NCBI GenBank assembly: GCA_035549875.1
Contig: DASZPV010000130.1
Span: 1-21,724, forward strand
Source: JAKFWI01 sp035549875
GTDB taxonomy: Bacteria > Pseudomonadota > Alphaproteobacteria > Caulobacterales > Aquidulcibacteraceae
Length of the DNA: 21,724 nt
Reading direction: 5' to 3'
The translations under genes and the position numbers were made by a program. Each line of letters opens with the position of its first letter. The first letter of the stretch is position 1. Shown here piece by piece: positions 16,301 to 21,724 of this stretch. The notes beneath the pieces were generated by a model. That model made no database searches. It had not been told where the DNA came from and was given only the letters and a program-made list of their open reading frames with translations.

Positions 16301-16590
16301 GATTTTCCGTCGCCGCCCGCCCGCGCGAAAGCGATCGTCTTCGGCGCGCCCGCGGCCAGACCTGAGATATCCGCCTCCAGCGGATCATCGAACGAGACGA
16401 CCAGGACGCCGCCCTGCACGCTCGCCGTCGCTGGCGGCGGCGCGGCGCGGCCATCGGCGTAGCGCATGGACAGCCTGGCGCCGCCGGCATCCTCGGACGC
16501 CGAAATCACCAACGGCGCCGCGAACGCCGAGGGCGCAAACGCCACGGCGGCCGCGCCGAACGCCCAGGCAGAAAGATTTGCGCGCGCCAT
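13312..16590 (-). CDS. Large periplasmic protein with AMIN-like beta modules and TPR-like repeats, downstream of motE
   Basis: 1092 residues from ATG 16590; the frame opens at a TTG three codons earlier, but the ATG begins the signal peptide cleanly (cleavage near residue 24). Residues 25-130, about 160-280 and about 315-410 look like three beta-rich modules, each with VVSFDDPLEADIS- or RVVVDLLPPEE-type strands reminiscent of AMIN domains, joined by Pro/Ala linkers. From about 550 to the end the protein is helical, with TPR-like repeats. No enzyme motif is visible. It is last in the fliL-fliM-DUF6468-motE run, 55 bases after motE, so a flagellar motor or peptidoglycan-associated role is likely by context. 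Module boundaries are estimated by eye. Its stop overlaps that of the transglycosylase gene. Confidence 0.75.
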   Translation of the reverse strand: MARANLSAWAFGAAAVAFAPSAFAAPLVISASEDAGGARLSMRYADGRAAPPPATASVQGGVLVVSFDDPLEADISGLAAGAPKTIAFARAGGDGKSLRISLRRTVTPKLAASGGASIIALPASAKPAPAPKPLEASAPSGAAAAAKAGEAPGKPVDMGVISELTPSTTSTDVLLSVGARPEFTRLSFLFPHGATLVPLLSGDQLTLKFSRPGEVDISDLRILPPKFLKDARKLSKPGQPLALQLTLEPGVRQRHFIDGPRVVVDLLPPEEKKAPPPAAPVIAQAAPAPVKPAPDIDPAPKSGVVKVVEEEGASATTFAMRWATPARAAAFRRGEAIWILFDTKASLDIKGIPLVGARHTNLQAIHGENVTGLRIAAPPEILVTAKSDGATWTFILSQRAAPLEQVAPVSRQAGEQGGSKLVADFARDGRVRWVDDPEIGDRFAAALIAGPVKAVDTRRATMEAAILPAAQGAAVEPRADGVGAAFENGQLIVSCGEGLLSSNIGGPVAPGDEPDTAPLTGPVLMDLSQFGGQPKEKARDLLSRLQRTAAAEGVDPGAKADARMALARFLLAQELSAETLGALRIAALNQPELQESGEFKLMRAAANLMMGRVKDSQADLASGALADDPAAALWRGYAASLQENWPIARRSLEQGRGALGTQPQSWRVRFNLTLAEAALELNDFAAAEQAAAAAFGEAATDEQRAQAQLLQGRLAYARNDVKAAQAIFDKVSMGRDEAAAVRAILENVKLKRETNEMPLQQAAESLEALRYRWRGDGAEMEIIQALGHVYEDMGRWREALGVMAAASARFPDLQASRRLRIDMGAMFERLFLDGEADKLQPIQALGLFYEFKDLTPVGASGDRMIRMLSARLVSLDLLDKAAELLQYQVDNRLDGVGQAQVAADLASIYLADRQPEKAMMAIESTRQPGIPASIAAERRIVEAKALLDLNQFDHVFDLLEKDTSLEAANMRAEVLWRQKNWAQAANAFAIVLQRRPDETADLNEADRANVLRAAIAAVLGENKPALDKLKKTYAARMAKSPDAAAFELVSSSPDPSDYRLRDLARRLARTDLVAKVLEDLKAKLAKDAPPKA

Positions 16591-16654
16591 CGCGATCAAT
16601 CTGTGGAGCGCCGCGTTAATCCGGGGTTAGGAGGCGGCGTTTCCCACAAGGCGA

Positions 16655-17341
16655 TCAGCCGGCCTTGGCCGCAGCGGGCGGCGAACCGGCGGCCTTGACC
16701 GCGTCATCCGGGATTTTCTTGCTCTCCAGGATATTCTTCGTGAGCCGGCGGGCGGCGTCGGGCGACATCGCGCCCATGATCTCAGACAGATTGGTCTGCT
16801 TCATGCGGCCGGCGATCTGCAGCAGGATATCGTCGTCCAGCCCTTCAAAGACCTTCGCCGCGTCCTTCGGCTTCATTTTGGAATAGACCGTGACCATGCC
16901 TGCCACGCGCGCTTCCTGTTCCTCGTTGAGCTTGTTCAGCAGGCCTTCGACCACGCCCTGAACGCGCTGCAATTCAGCCAGCCGTTCATTCACGCGCTTT
17001 TCGCTGGCCGCCAGCAATTCGTCGGCGGTGGACATATCGGTCTGCCGCTGATCCAGCGCCGTGCGGCGGGCGCCCAGGGATTGCAACACTTCCACCTCGG
17101 TGGCCGAGAGCCCCGCCTGGTCGGCAAAGCTCGGCGCCGGACACGATTGTGCGGCGGCGGGGCCCGGCTTTGGCGAAACATTATCCGCCGCGGCCGTTTT
17201 CGGCGCTGGCGGCGTATCTGTGTCACTCGCCGCCTCGGCGAGCGACACCGCCCTGAGGCCAAGCACGACGCCGGCCGTCACCATCATCGCCGGCAACAGC
17301 CGCACATTGGCGGGCGGTTTCAGCGTTGGAAATTTCACCAC
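16655..17341 (-). CDS. motE: MotE-family flagellar motor protein / chaperone
   Basis: 228 residues with an N-terminal hydrophobic segment (about 15-36, signal or anchor), an Ala/Pro-rich stretch, a coiled-coil region (about 80-145, heptad-like with RRTALDQRQTDM and EKRVNERLAELQRVQ) and a C-terminal MgtE-N/FliG-like domain (about 152-200: VYSKMKPKDAAKVFEGLDDD, then SEIMGAMSPDAARRL). In Sinorhizobium, MotE is a periplasmic chaperone for the motor protein MotC. No motC is in this window. Two GTG codons are adjacent: GTG 17341 opens the frame, and GTG 17338 would overlap the upstream TGA by the usual four bases (GTGA). Either would couple it to the DUF6468 gene. Confidence 0.85.
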   Translation of the reverse strand: MVKFPTLKPPANVRLLPAMMVTAGVVLGLRAVSLAEAASDTDTPPAPKTAAADNVSPKPGPAAAQSCPAPSFADQAGLSATEVEVLQSLGARRTALDQRQTDMSTADELLAASEKRVNERLAELQRVQGVVEGLLNKLNEEQEARVAGMVTVYSKMKPKDAAKVFEGLDDDILLQIAGRMKQTNLSEIMGAMSPDAARRLTKNILESKKIPDDAVKAAGSPPAAAKAG

Positions 17342-17661
17342 GCCCTCCCCGCGCGCTGCGCATCGGCCGACGAGCGCACGCGGCCCGCGCCGATGCCGAG
17401 CCGATCGGCGGTGGCGCGCGCGTCGTCTATCCGCGCTTGCAGGTCGCGGCCGGTTTCATTGGCCGCCGCGCGAAGCCCGCGCACCGCCGCTTCGGCGTGC
17501 GCCGCCGCCTGCTTGAGTTCGATCGCCGCGGCGCGCACCCCATCCTGGCCCGAGCGAAGCGCCGCCAGTTTACTCTCCAGCCGCCAGCAGAAAAACAGCA
17601 CGGCGCCGAGCAGCACGGCCAGCGCCATGTTGAGACCCAGCGCGATGTAACCGTCCGGCAT
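17335..17661 (-). CDS. DUF6468-type flagellar membrane protein (position of PflI)
   Basis: 108 residues. Residues 5-26 form one transmembrane span (YIALGLNMALAVLLGAVLFFCW). A long, charged, probably coiled-coil helix follows, rich in Ala, Arg and Glu (RLESKLAALRSGQDG, then LQARIDDARATADRL). This matches the DUF6468 arrangement seen next to fliM in alphaproteobacteria. In Caulobacter I recall the gene after fliM being pflI, needed for correct flagellar placement, so this may be its equivalent; that rests on position and architecture only. The ATG lies three bases after the fliM stop, and its own stop overlaps the motE start, so it is tightly embedded in the motor operon. Confidence 0.75.
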   Translation of the reverse strand: MPDGYIALGLNMALAVLLGAVLFFCWRLESKLAALRSGQDGVRAAAIELKQAAAHAEAAVRGLRAAANETGRDLQARIDDARATADRLGIGAGRVRSSADAQRAGRAW

Positions 17662-17664
17662 TGC

Positions 17665-18774
17665 CTACTCCGCTTTCATTCCCGCAATGGCGCCCAGCGC
17701 CAGCGGCTCTTCCACACGCACCGCCACTTTGTGGCCGATGCGCCCGATGCGTCCGCGCGTGAGCGAAATCGCCCCGCACTTCAACTCAACCAGATCGTCG
17801 GGCGCGGAACTCAGCATCAACGTGTCGCCTACCTTGAGATTGAGCACCCGGCGCAGCGGCGCGCTCTGCTCATCGAGCACGGCGCGGATTTCCATGTCCG
17901 TGTGCCACATCTCGTTGGCGAGGTGGCCTTCCCAGATATTATCGCGGCCGAACTTTTCGCCCATGAACTGCTGCAGCAGCATTTTGCGGATCGGCTCAAG
18001 CGTCGCATAGGGCAGCAGCAATTCCAGGCGCCCGCCGCGGTCGTCCATTTCAATACGCAGCTTGACCAGAATCGCGGCGTTGGCGGGCCGGGCGATGGCG
18101 GCGAAGCGCGGATTGGTTTCGATGCGGTCGAGCGTGAAATGCACGTCCGTCAGCGGCGCGAACGCCGCCTTGGTGTCTTCCAGCACGACCTCGATCATGC
18201 GGGTGACCAGCATGCGCTCGATCGTCGTGTAGGGCCGGCCCTCGACGCGCATCGCCACCGTGCCGCGCCGCCCGCCGAGCAGCACATCGACGATCGAATA
18301 GATCAGGTTGGAATCGATGGTGACGAGACCGAAATTGTCCAATTCCTCGGCGCGGAACACGGCGATGATCGCCGGCAGCGGAATCGAGTTGAGATAATCG
18401 CCGAACCGGATCGAGGAAATATTGTCGAGGCTGACTTCGACGTTGTCGGACGTGAAATTGCGCAGGCTGGTCGTCATCAACCGCACGAGGCGGTCGAACA
18501 CGACTTCCAGCATCGGCAGGCGCTCATAGGAGACCAGCGCCGAATTGATCAGCGCCCGCACGCCGGTCTTTTCGCCGCTGGCGTCGTCGCCGTTGGCGAA
18601 GCCCAGCAGGCTGTCGATTTCGTCCTGATTGAGAACGCGCTCGGCGCCCAGCGCGCCGGGCGGCAGGCCGCCATCCCCGCTCATCGACCAGCCCGCGTCT
18701 CCGCCGGCTGGCGCGGGCGCGGCTGCGCCAGGCTCCCAATTTTCCTGCGGCGCCTCTGTCTGCTCGTCAGCCAC
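17665..18774 (-). CDS. fliM: Flagellar motor switch protein FliM
   Basis: 369 residues. FliM is the middle ring protein of the C-ring that binds phosphorylated CheY-type regulators and sets rotation direction. The CheY-binding segment VLNQDEIDSLLGF is at 47-59. The middle domain follows (about 90-265, with SLRNFTSDNVEVSL, TIDSNLIYSIVDVLLGG and TIERMLVTRMIEVVLED). The C-terminal SpoA/FliN-like domain comes last (KVGDTLMLSSAPDDLVELKC, about 315-360). The start is GTG 18774, overlapping the fliL TAG by one base. An internal ATG (codon 31) would also keep the CheY motif. The 46-residue Gly/Ala/Pro-rich tail before the motif is long for the family. Confidence 0.96.
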   Translation of the reverse strand: MADEQTEAPQENWEPGAAAPAPAGGDAGWSMSGDGGLPPGALGAERVLNQDEIDSLLGFANGDDASGEKTGVRALINSALVSYERLPMLEVVFDRLVRLMTTSLRNFTSDNVEVSLDNISSIRFGDYLNSIPLPAIIAVFRAEELDNFGLVTIDSNLIYSIVDVLLGGRRGTVAMRVEGRPYTTIERMLVTRMIEVVLEDTKAAFAPLTDVHFTLDRIETNPRFAAIARPANAAILVKLRIEMDDRGGRLELLLPYATLEPIRKMLLQQFMGEKFGRDNIWEGHLANEMWHTDMEIRAVLDEQSAPLRRVLNLKVGDTLMLSSAPDDLVELKCGAISLTRGRIGRIGHKVAVRVEEPLALGAIAGMKAE

Positions 18775-19472
18775 TATTGCACCAGCATTTCTTCGATCAG
18801 CACGGCGTTGACCTGCGCCGGCGCCAGGGCGAGGTTCACGCGCCGCAGTAATTCCATGCGCAGGCGCTGGGCGCCGGCCGAGCCAGCCAGATCGTCCACG
18901 CGCAATTCGCGCAGGAACGCCTGGAACTGATCGGTAACGCGCGGCAATTGCGGCTCTATGGCCTCGGCGACATCTTCATCGGGCGCCTCGATCGTCAGCT
19001 TCAGTTTGAGATAGACAGGCCGGCCGTCGCCCGACGTGATGTTCACCAGCATTTCGGGCATGGCGTAATAATAGACGCCGTCCTCGCCCTCTTTGATCGC
19101 CGCGTTTGCCGCGCCGCCTTCGCCGTGGCCGCCTTCCTTTTTCTTTTTCGGCTTGCCGTGCCCGTCCTGCCCCGCTTCGGCGTGCGCCTGCGGCTTGGCC
19201 ATGAACAGGAAATAGCCGGCCGCGCCGCCGCCGCCGAGCAGCAGCAGCGCCGGCAGCACGATGAACAGGACCAGCGTCTTGCCCGCGAGTTTCTTTTTTG
19301 CGGGCGCCCCTTCCTCGCCCTCGGCGCCCTCCTCGCCGGGCGCCTTGGCGATCTTCGCCTCCTCGGCGTCGGCCGCGATCGCCTCAGCGCCGTCCTGGCC
19401 CTTTTTGCCCTTCTTGGGTTTCACGGGTTTTGGCGGCTTGGGCGGCTTCGGGGGCTTTTCCTTTTTCGCCAT
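18774..19472 (-). CDS. fliL: Flagellar basal body-associated protein FliL
   Basis: 232 residues. FliL is an inner-membrane protein around the stator that supports motor torque. Residues 66-91 form the single transmembrane span. The periplasmic domain carries the family pattern (YYYAMPEMLVNITS, YLKLKLTIEA, then a DDLAGSAGAQRLRMELLRRVN segment and the C-terminal VNAVLIEEMLVQ). The cytoplasmic tail is unusually long: a Lys/Pro repeat (residues 3-24, KPPKPPKPPKP) followed by an acidic Ala/Glu stretch. A Lys/His/Gly linker follows the membrane span. It is first in the minus-strand motor operon, its stop sharing a base with the fliM GTG. Confidence 0.95.
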   Translation of the reverse strand: MAKKEKPPKPPKPPKPVKPKKGKKGQDGAEAIAADAEEAKIAKAPGEEGAEGEEGAPAKKKLAGKTLVLFIVLPALLLLGGGGAAGYFLFMAKPQAHAEAGQDGHGKPKKKKEGGHGEGGAANAAIKEGEDGVYYYAMPEMLVNITSGDGRPVYLKLKLTIEAPDEDVAEAIEPQLPRVTDQFQAFLRELRVDDLAGSAGAQRLRMELLRRVNLALAPAQVNAVLIEEMLVQ

Positions 19473-19533
19473 CGGGCGCTCAAAATCCTTCGCGCGCGAT
19501 TCCTCGCGCCACAGAACATGAGGTGCTGTGCTT

Positions 19534-19541
19534 ATGGTTAA
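19534..19541 (-). promoter_or_regulatory. CtrA-type half-site upstream of fliL
   Basis: Read on the minus strand this is TTAACCAT, the 8-base CtrA half-site motif described for alphaproteobacteria, placed 62-69 bases before the fliL ATG. In Caulobacter the fliL promoter is a CtrA-activated class II promoter. The full TTAA-N7-TTAA form is not present. The assignment is a motif match in a suitable place. Confidence 0.5.
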
Positions 19542-19556
19542 GGATCGGTGGACGGG

Positions 19557-19571
19557 CGGCAGTTTTTGCCG
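19557..19571. promoter_or_regulatory. Hyphenated dyad, candidate FlbD-type enhancer (ftr) for flgF
   Basis: CGGCA-N5-TGCCG is a perfect 15-bp inverted repeat centred about 107 bases upstream of the predicted sigma-54 start site of flgF. GC-rich hyphenated dyads at about -100 are the FlbD-binding elements of Caulobacter class III flagellar promoters. An AT-rich stretch (about 19597-19620) lies between the dyad and the promoter, where DNA bending by IHF would be expected, but I see no good IHF consensus. Confidence 0.45.
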
Positions 19572-19596
19572 GGCGTAGAGGGATTTCCTACCGGGC

Positions 19597-19609
19597 GTTT
19601 ACCATAAAC
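19597..19609. promoter_or_regulatory. Perfect palindrome GTTTA-CCA-TAAAC in the flgF-fliL intergenic region
   Basis: A 13-bp inverted repeat with a three-base centre in the most AT-rich part of the divergent region. It contains TTTACCAT, one mismatch from the CtrA half-site TTAACCAT. A regulator site is plausible but unassigned. Confidence 0.3.
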
Positions 19610-19645
19610 GAAAGCTTAACGCGTTGCGCGCCTTGATGGGGACGC

Positions 19646-19661
19646 TGGCAGAAAACTTGCA
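19646..19661 (+). promoter_or_regulatory. Sigma-54 (RpoN) promoter of flgF-flgG-flgA
   Basis: TGGCAGAAAACTTGCA carries the invariant GG and GC dinucleotides with exactly ten bases between them, matching the TGGCAC-N5-TTGC consensus apart from one base of the -24 box. Transcription should start near 19672, about 20 bases before the flgF ATG, and the leader contains a GGAG ribosome-binding site at 19682-19685. Rod genes of this type are late sigma-54-dependent genes in Caulobacter. Confidence 0.8.
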
Positions 19662-19690
19662 CGCAGGCCCTTAACCTTAACGGAGCGCGC

Positions 19691-20422
19691 ATGGACAACG
19701 CCCTTATGATCGGCATGCAGACCCAGATGGTCTTGCAACGCCGCATGGAGGCGGTGGCCAACAATATCGCCAACGTCGCGACGACCGGCTTCAAGGCCGA
19801 TAATTTCGCGTTCGAAATGGACGAAGGCGACGCGCGCGATTCGGGCAAGGTGCCTGACATCCGTTTCGTGCGCGAAGCGGGCCTCGTGCGCGACATGACC
19901 GCCGGGCCGATCGCCCACACGGGCAATCCGCTCGACGTGGCGATCGATGGCCCCGGCTTCTTCTCGGTCCAGGGACAGGACGGCGAAACGCTCTACACGC
20001 GCGACGGCGGCTTCACCCTGGCCGCGGATGGGCGCTTGATGTCCGCCGCCGGCCAGCCCGTGCTGAGCGAATCGGGCGCGCCGCTGGTGTTCGATCTGCG
20101 CGGCGAGCAGCCGGTGATCGACAAGACCGGCTCGATCAGCATCGCCGGCGTCGAAGCCGGCAAGATCGGAATCTTCCAGTTCGAAGCGCCCGAAGGGCTC
20201 GAAAAGGTCGGCGACAATTCCTATTCGGCCGCCGGGCAGACCGCCGCGCCCGCATCCGACTCCCGGGTTATCCAGGGCGCGCTAGAGGGCTCCAACGTCC
20301 GGGCGGTAGTCGAACTCACGCGACTCATTGAAATATCGCGCGCATACGAATCGGCTGCGCGCATGGTGAACAGCGACGACGATCTCAGAAAAAACGCCAT
20401 CCAAGTACTGGGCCGCGCCTGA
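19691..20422 (+). CDS. flgF: Flagellar proximal rod protein FlgF
   Basis: 243 residues, a rod component exported by the flagellar type III apparatus. The N-terminal rod signature VANNIANVATTGFKA is at 22-36. The central D1-type fold follows (NPLDVAIDGPGFFSVQ, LYTRDGGFTLAADGRL), and the C-terminal helix carries LEGSNVRAVVELTRLIEISRAYESAARM. The identity as FlgF rather than FlgG comes from the shorter length, the lack of the FlgG-specific loop after residue 40, and the FlgG gene directly behind it. Start at ATG 19691 with GGAG five bases upstream. It heads the plus-strand operon under the sigma-54 promoter. Confidence 0.95.
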   Translation: MDNALMIGMQTQMVLQRRMEAVANNIANVATTGFKADNFAFEMDEGDARDSGKVPDIRFVREAGLVRDMTAGPIAHTGNPLDVAIDGPGFFSVQGQDGETLYTRDGGFTLAADGRLMSAAGQPVLSESGAPLVFDLRGEQPVIDKTGSISIAGVEAGKIGIFQFEAPEGLEKVGDNSYSAAGQTAAPASDSRVIQGALEGSNVRAVVELTRLIEISRAYESAARMVNSDDDLRKNAIQVLGRA

Positions 20423-20459
20423 TGAACAGCCCGCCCCTTCCCGCTGAGGTGATGACCTA

Positions 20460-21245
20460 ATGCGCTCCCTTTCGATCGCCGCCACGGGCATGATGGCCCA
20501 GCAACTCAACGTCGAAGTCATTTCGAACAATATCGCCAACATGAACACGACGGGCTTCAAGCGCCAGCGCGCGCAATTTGAAGACCTGCTGTATCAAAGC
20601 ATGCAGAAGCCGGGCGCGACGACATCGGCGAACGGCAACGTGGCGCCGATGGGGATTCAGGTCGGCGTCGGCGTGAAGCCCGGTTCGGTCGGGCGGATCA
20701 CCGAACAGGGCAATATCGTCCAGAGCAGCAACCAATACGACCTGGCGATTTCGGGGCGCGGGTTTTTGCAGGTGCTGATGCCGTCGGGCGAAACCGCTTA
20801 CACGCGCGCCGGCAATCTTGGCATCAACGCCGACGGACAATTGGTTACGTCCGAGGGATATACGATCGATCCCGCGATCACGATCCCGACCGGCGCAACC
20901 GCGGTGACGATCTCACGCGACGGCGTGGTCTCGGCGACCGTCGCCGGCGCCGCGGCGCCGACGCAAGTCGGGCAGATCGAACTGGCCAGCTTCGTCAACC
21001 CCGCCGGCCTCGATGCGCAGGGCGACAATTTGTTCAAGGAAACCGCCGCCTCCGGCGCGCCGACCAGCGCAACGCCGGGAACGGACGGTCTGGGCACATT
21101 GATGCAGGGCTTTCTCGAAACATCCAACGTCAACGCGGTCGAGGAAATTTCCGCGCTGATCGCAGCCCAACGCGCCTACGAAATGAACGCCAAGGTGATC
21201 ACCGCCTCGGACGAAATGCTGCAGACGACGTCGCAAGTCCGCTAG
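20460..21245 (+). CDS. flgG: Flagellar distal rod protein FlgG
   Basis: 261 residues, the typical FlgG length. It builds the distal rod that crosses the periplasm inside the P and L rings. It shows the N-terminal rod signature SNNIANMNTTGFKR (22-35), the FlgG-specific stretch with SMQKPGATTSANGNVAPMG (about 47-65) that stiffens the rod relative to the hook, the YDLAISGRGFLQV core and the C-terminal LETSNVNAVEEISALIAAQR helix. GAGGTGA lies seven bases before the ATG at 20460. It follows flgF by 37 bases and precedes flgA by 18. Confidence 0.97.
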   Translation: MRSLSIAATGMMAQQLNVEVISNNIANMNTTGFKRQRAQFEDLLYQSMQKPGATTSANGNVAPMGIQVGVGVKPGSVGRITEQGNIVQSSNQYDLAISGRGFLQVLMPSGETAYTRAGNLGINADGQLVTSEGYTIDPAITIPTGATAVTISRDGVVSATVAGAAAPTQVGQIELASFVNPAGLDAQGDNLFKETAASGAPTSATPGTDGLGTLMQGFLETSNVNAVEEISALIAAQRAYEMNAKVITASDEMLQTTSQVR

Positions 21246-21263
21246 CGCTAAAGGGAGAAGGTC

Positions 21264-21724
21264 ATGGCCGCACGCATGATAAGGGCTTCGATCGCCGCAT
21301 CTCTTATTACGTTCGCGCTCGCTGGCGCGGCCTGGGCCCGGCCGGTGGAATTGAAATCGCTGATCCAGTGCAACGGACCGGCGGTGACGCTCGGCGACGT
21401 TTTCGTGGACGCTGGGGACATGAGCGGCAGGGCCGTGGCGCCGGCGCCGGCGTCAGGAACGCACGCCACGTTCTCCGCCCGTTTCCTGTCGGCCGCCGCG
21501 GCGGCCGCGGGACTGGAATGGGCGCCGCCTGAGGGCGTGGACAAGATCACCGTGCTTGGCGCGGGCGCAGCGCGGGCGCAGGCCGCCTCCTTCACCACCG
21601 CCGCCCCGGCGGTCAGGCGCGGCGACACTGTTGTGATGGTCTACGTCGCGCCGGGCGTGCAACTGACCACGCGCGGCAAGGCGATGAACGATGCGGCGAT
21701 CGGCCAATCGGTAAAGCTCACCAA
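21264..21724 (+). CDS. flgA: Flagellar P-ring assembly chaperone FlgA, N-terminal part
   Basis: The frame starts at ATG 21264, with GGGAG six bases upstream, and runs off the window after 153 codons, so it is partial. It opens with a signal peptide (ASIAASLITFALAGAAWA, cleavage near residue 25). Near residues 118-151, RRGDTVVMVYVAPGVQLTTR and GKAMNDAAIGQSVKL match the SAF-like C-terminal domain of FlgA (typical pattern: RGD.V...Y...G..LT..G.A...G..G). FlgA is a periplasmic chaperone for the P-ring protein FlgI. Its place after flgG fits the Caulobacter-type order. In the last domain the family usually ends in a basic, NLQS-like tail, which lies outside the window. Confidence 0.88.
   Translation, partial: MAARMIRASIAASLITFALAGAAWARPVELKSLIQCNGPAVTLGDVFVDAGDMSGRAVAPAPASGTHATFSARFLSAAAAAAGLEWAPPEGVDKITVLGAGAARAQAASFTTAAPAVRRGDTVVMVYVAPGVQLTTRGKAMNDAAIGQSVKLT

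Noticed and set aside
17326..18930. 534-codon plus-strand frame across fliM
   Set aside because: It is antisense to fliM and the DUF6468 gene, with a Gln/His/Arg-rich translation and no domain. Despite its length it is a shadow.
19553..19581. Sigma-54 promoter on the minus strand for fliL
   Set aside because: The best GGCAAAAACTGCC-like stretch has only eight bases between GG and GC instead of ten, and is better read as the dyad.
19534..19682. Full CtrA site TTAA-N7-TTAA
   Set aside because: Several TTAA/TTAAC half-sites are present, but no pair has the seven-base spacing; the closest pair at 19671 is only two bases apart.
11..21724. Mobile element, prophage, CRISPR or defence island
   Set aside because: Apart from the palindromic repeats and the small DUF559 gene, all genes are housekeeping or flagellar, with uniform composition. 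No transposase, integrase, spacer array or toxin-antitoxin pair is visible.

Overview
The window is a high-GC stretch of an alphaproteobacterial chromosome, most likely Caulobacterales or Hyphomonadaceae-like. I infer this from the flagellar layout (fliL-fliM-DUF6468-motE divergent from flgF-flgG-flgA), the ETF-QO / family-4-type uracil-DNA glycosylase / lytic transglycosylase neighbourhood, the GC-rich codon use and a CtrA-type half-site. Most of it is ordinary core chromosome, densely packed with overlapping starts and stops. No tRNA, rRNA, CRISPR array, transposase or phage gene is visible.

Layout. (1) Positions 1-2396, minus strand, is a translation-related run: a tRNA1(Val)-type adenine methyltransferase, glyQ, a small DUF559 endonuclease-like gene, a 34-residue membrane peptide missing from ordinary ORF calling, and the first codons of glyS. 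Three copies of a C-rich/G-rich palindrome lie between glyQ and glyS; two form a REPIN-like inverted pair and the third supplies the 3' end of the DUF559 gene and the ribosome-binding site of the small peptide. (2) At 2472-3503, plus strand, lies a long-chain polyprenyl diphosphate synthase. It meets a minus-strand run (10864 down to 3504) with no base between the two stop codons. That run is ETF-ubiquinone oxidoreductase, two paralogous exported TPR proteins, ispE and a WecA/MraY-type sugar-phosphate transferase. Isoprenoid precursor, quinone or carrier tail, and carrier-using steps are therefore clustered. (3) At 10962-13315, plus strand, a uracil-DNA glycosylase is coupled to a soluble lytic transglycosylase, converging with a 4-base overlap on region 4. 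(4) At 13312-19472, minus strand, is a flagellar motor operon: fliL, fliM, a DUF6468 protein, motE and a 1092-residue periplasmic protein with beta-rich (AMIN-like) modules and TPR-like helices. (5) At 19691-21724, plus strand, are flgF, flgG and the start of flgA (rod proteins and the P-ring chaperone).

The 218-bp divergent region 19473-19690 is the best regulatory DNA in the window. It has a well-formed sigma-54 promoter in front of flgF, a hyphenated dyad about 100 bp upstream of the predicted start site where a FlbD-type enhancer would sit, and a CtrA-type half-site in front of fliL. The least understood items are the 1092-residue protein beside motE, the paired TPR exporters in the isoprenoid run, and the glyQ-glyS insert with its palindromes and micropeptide.
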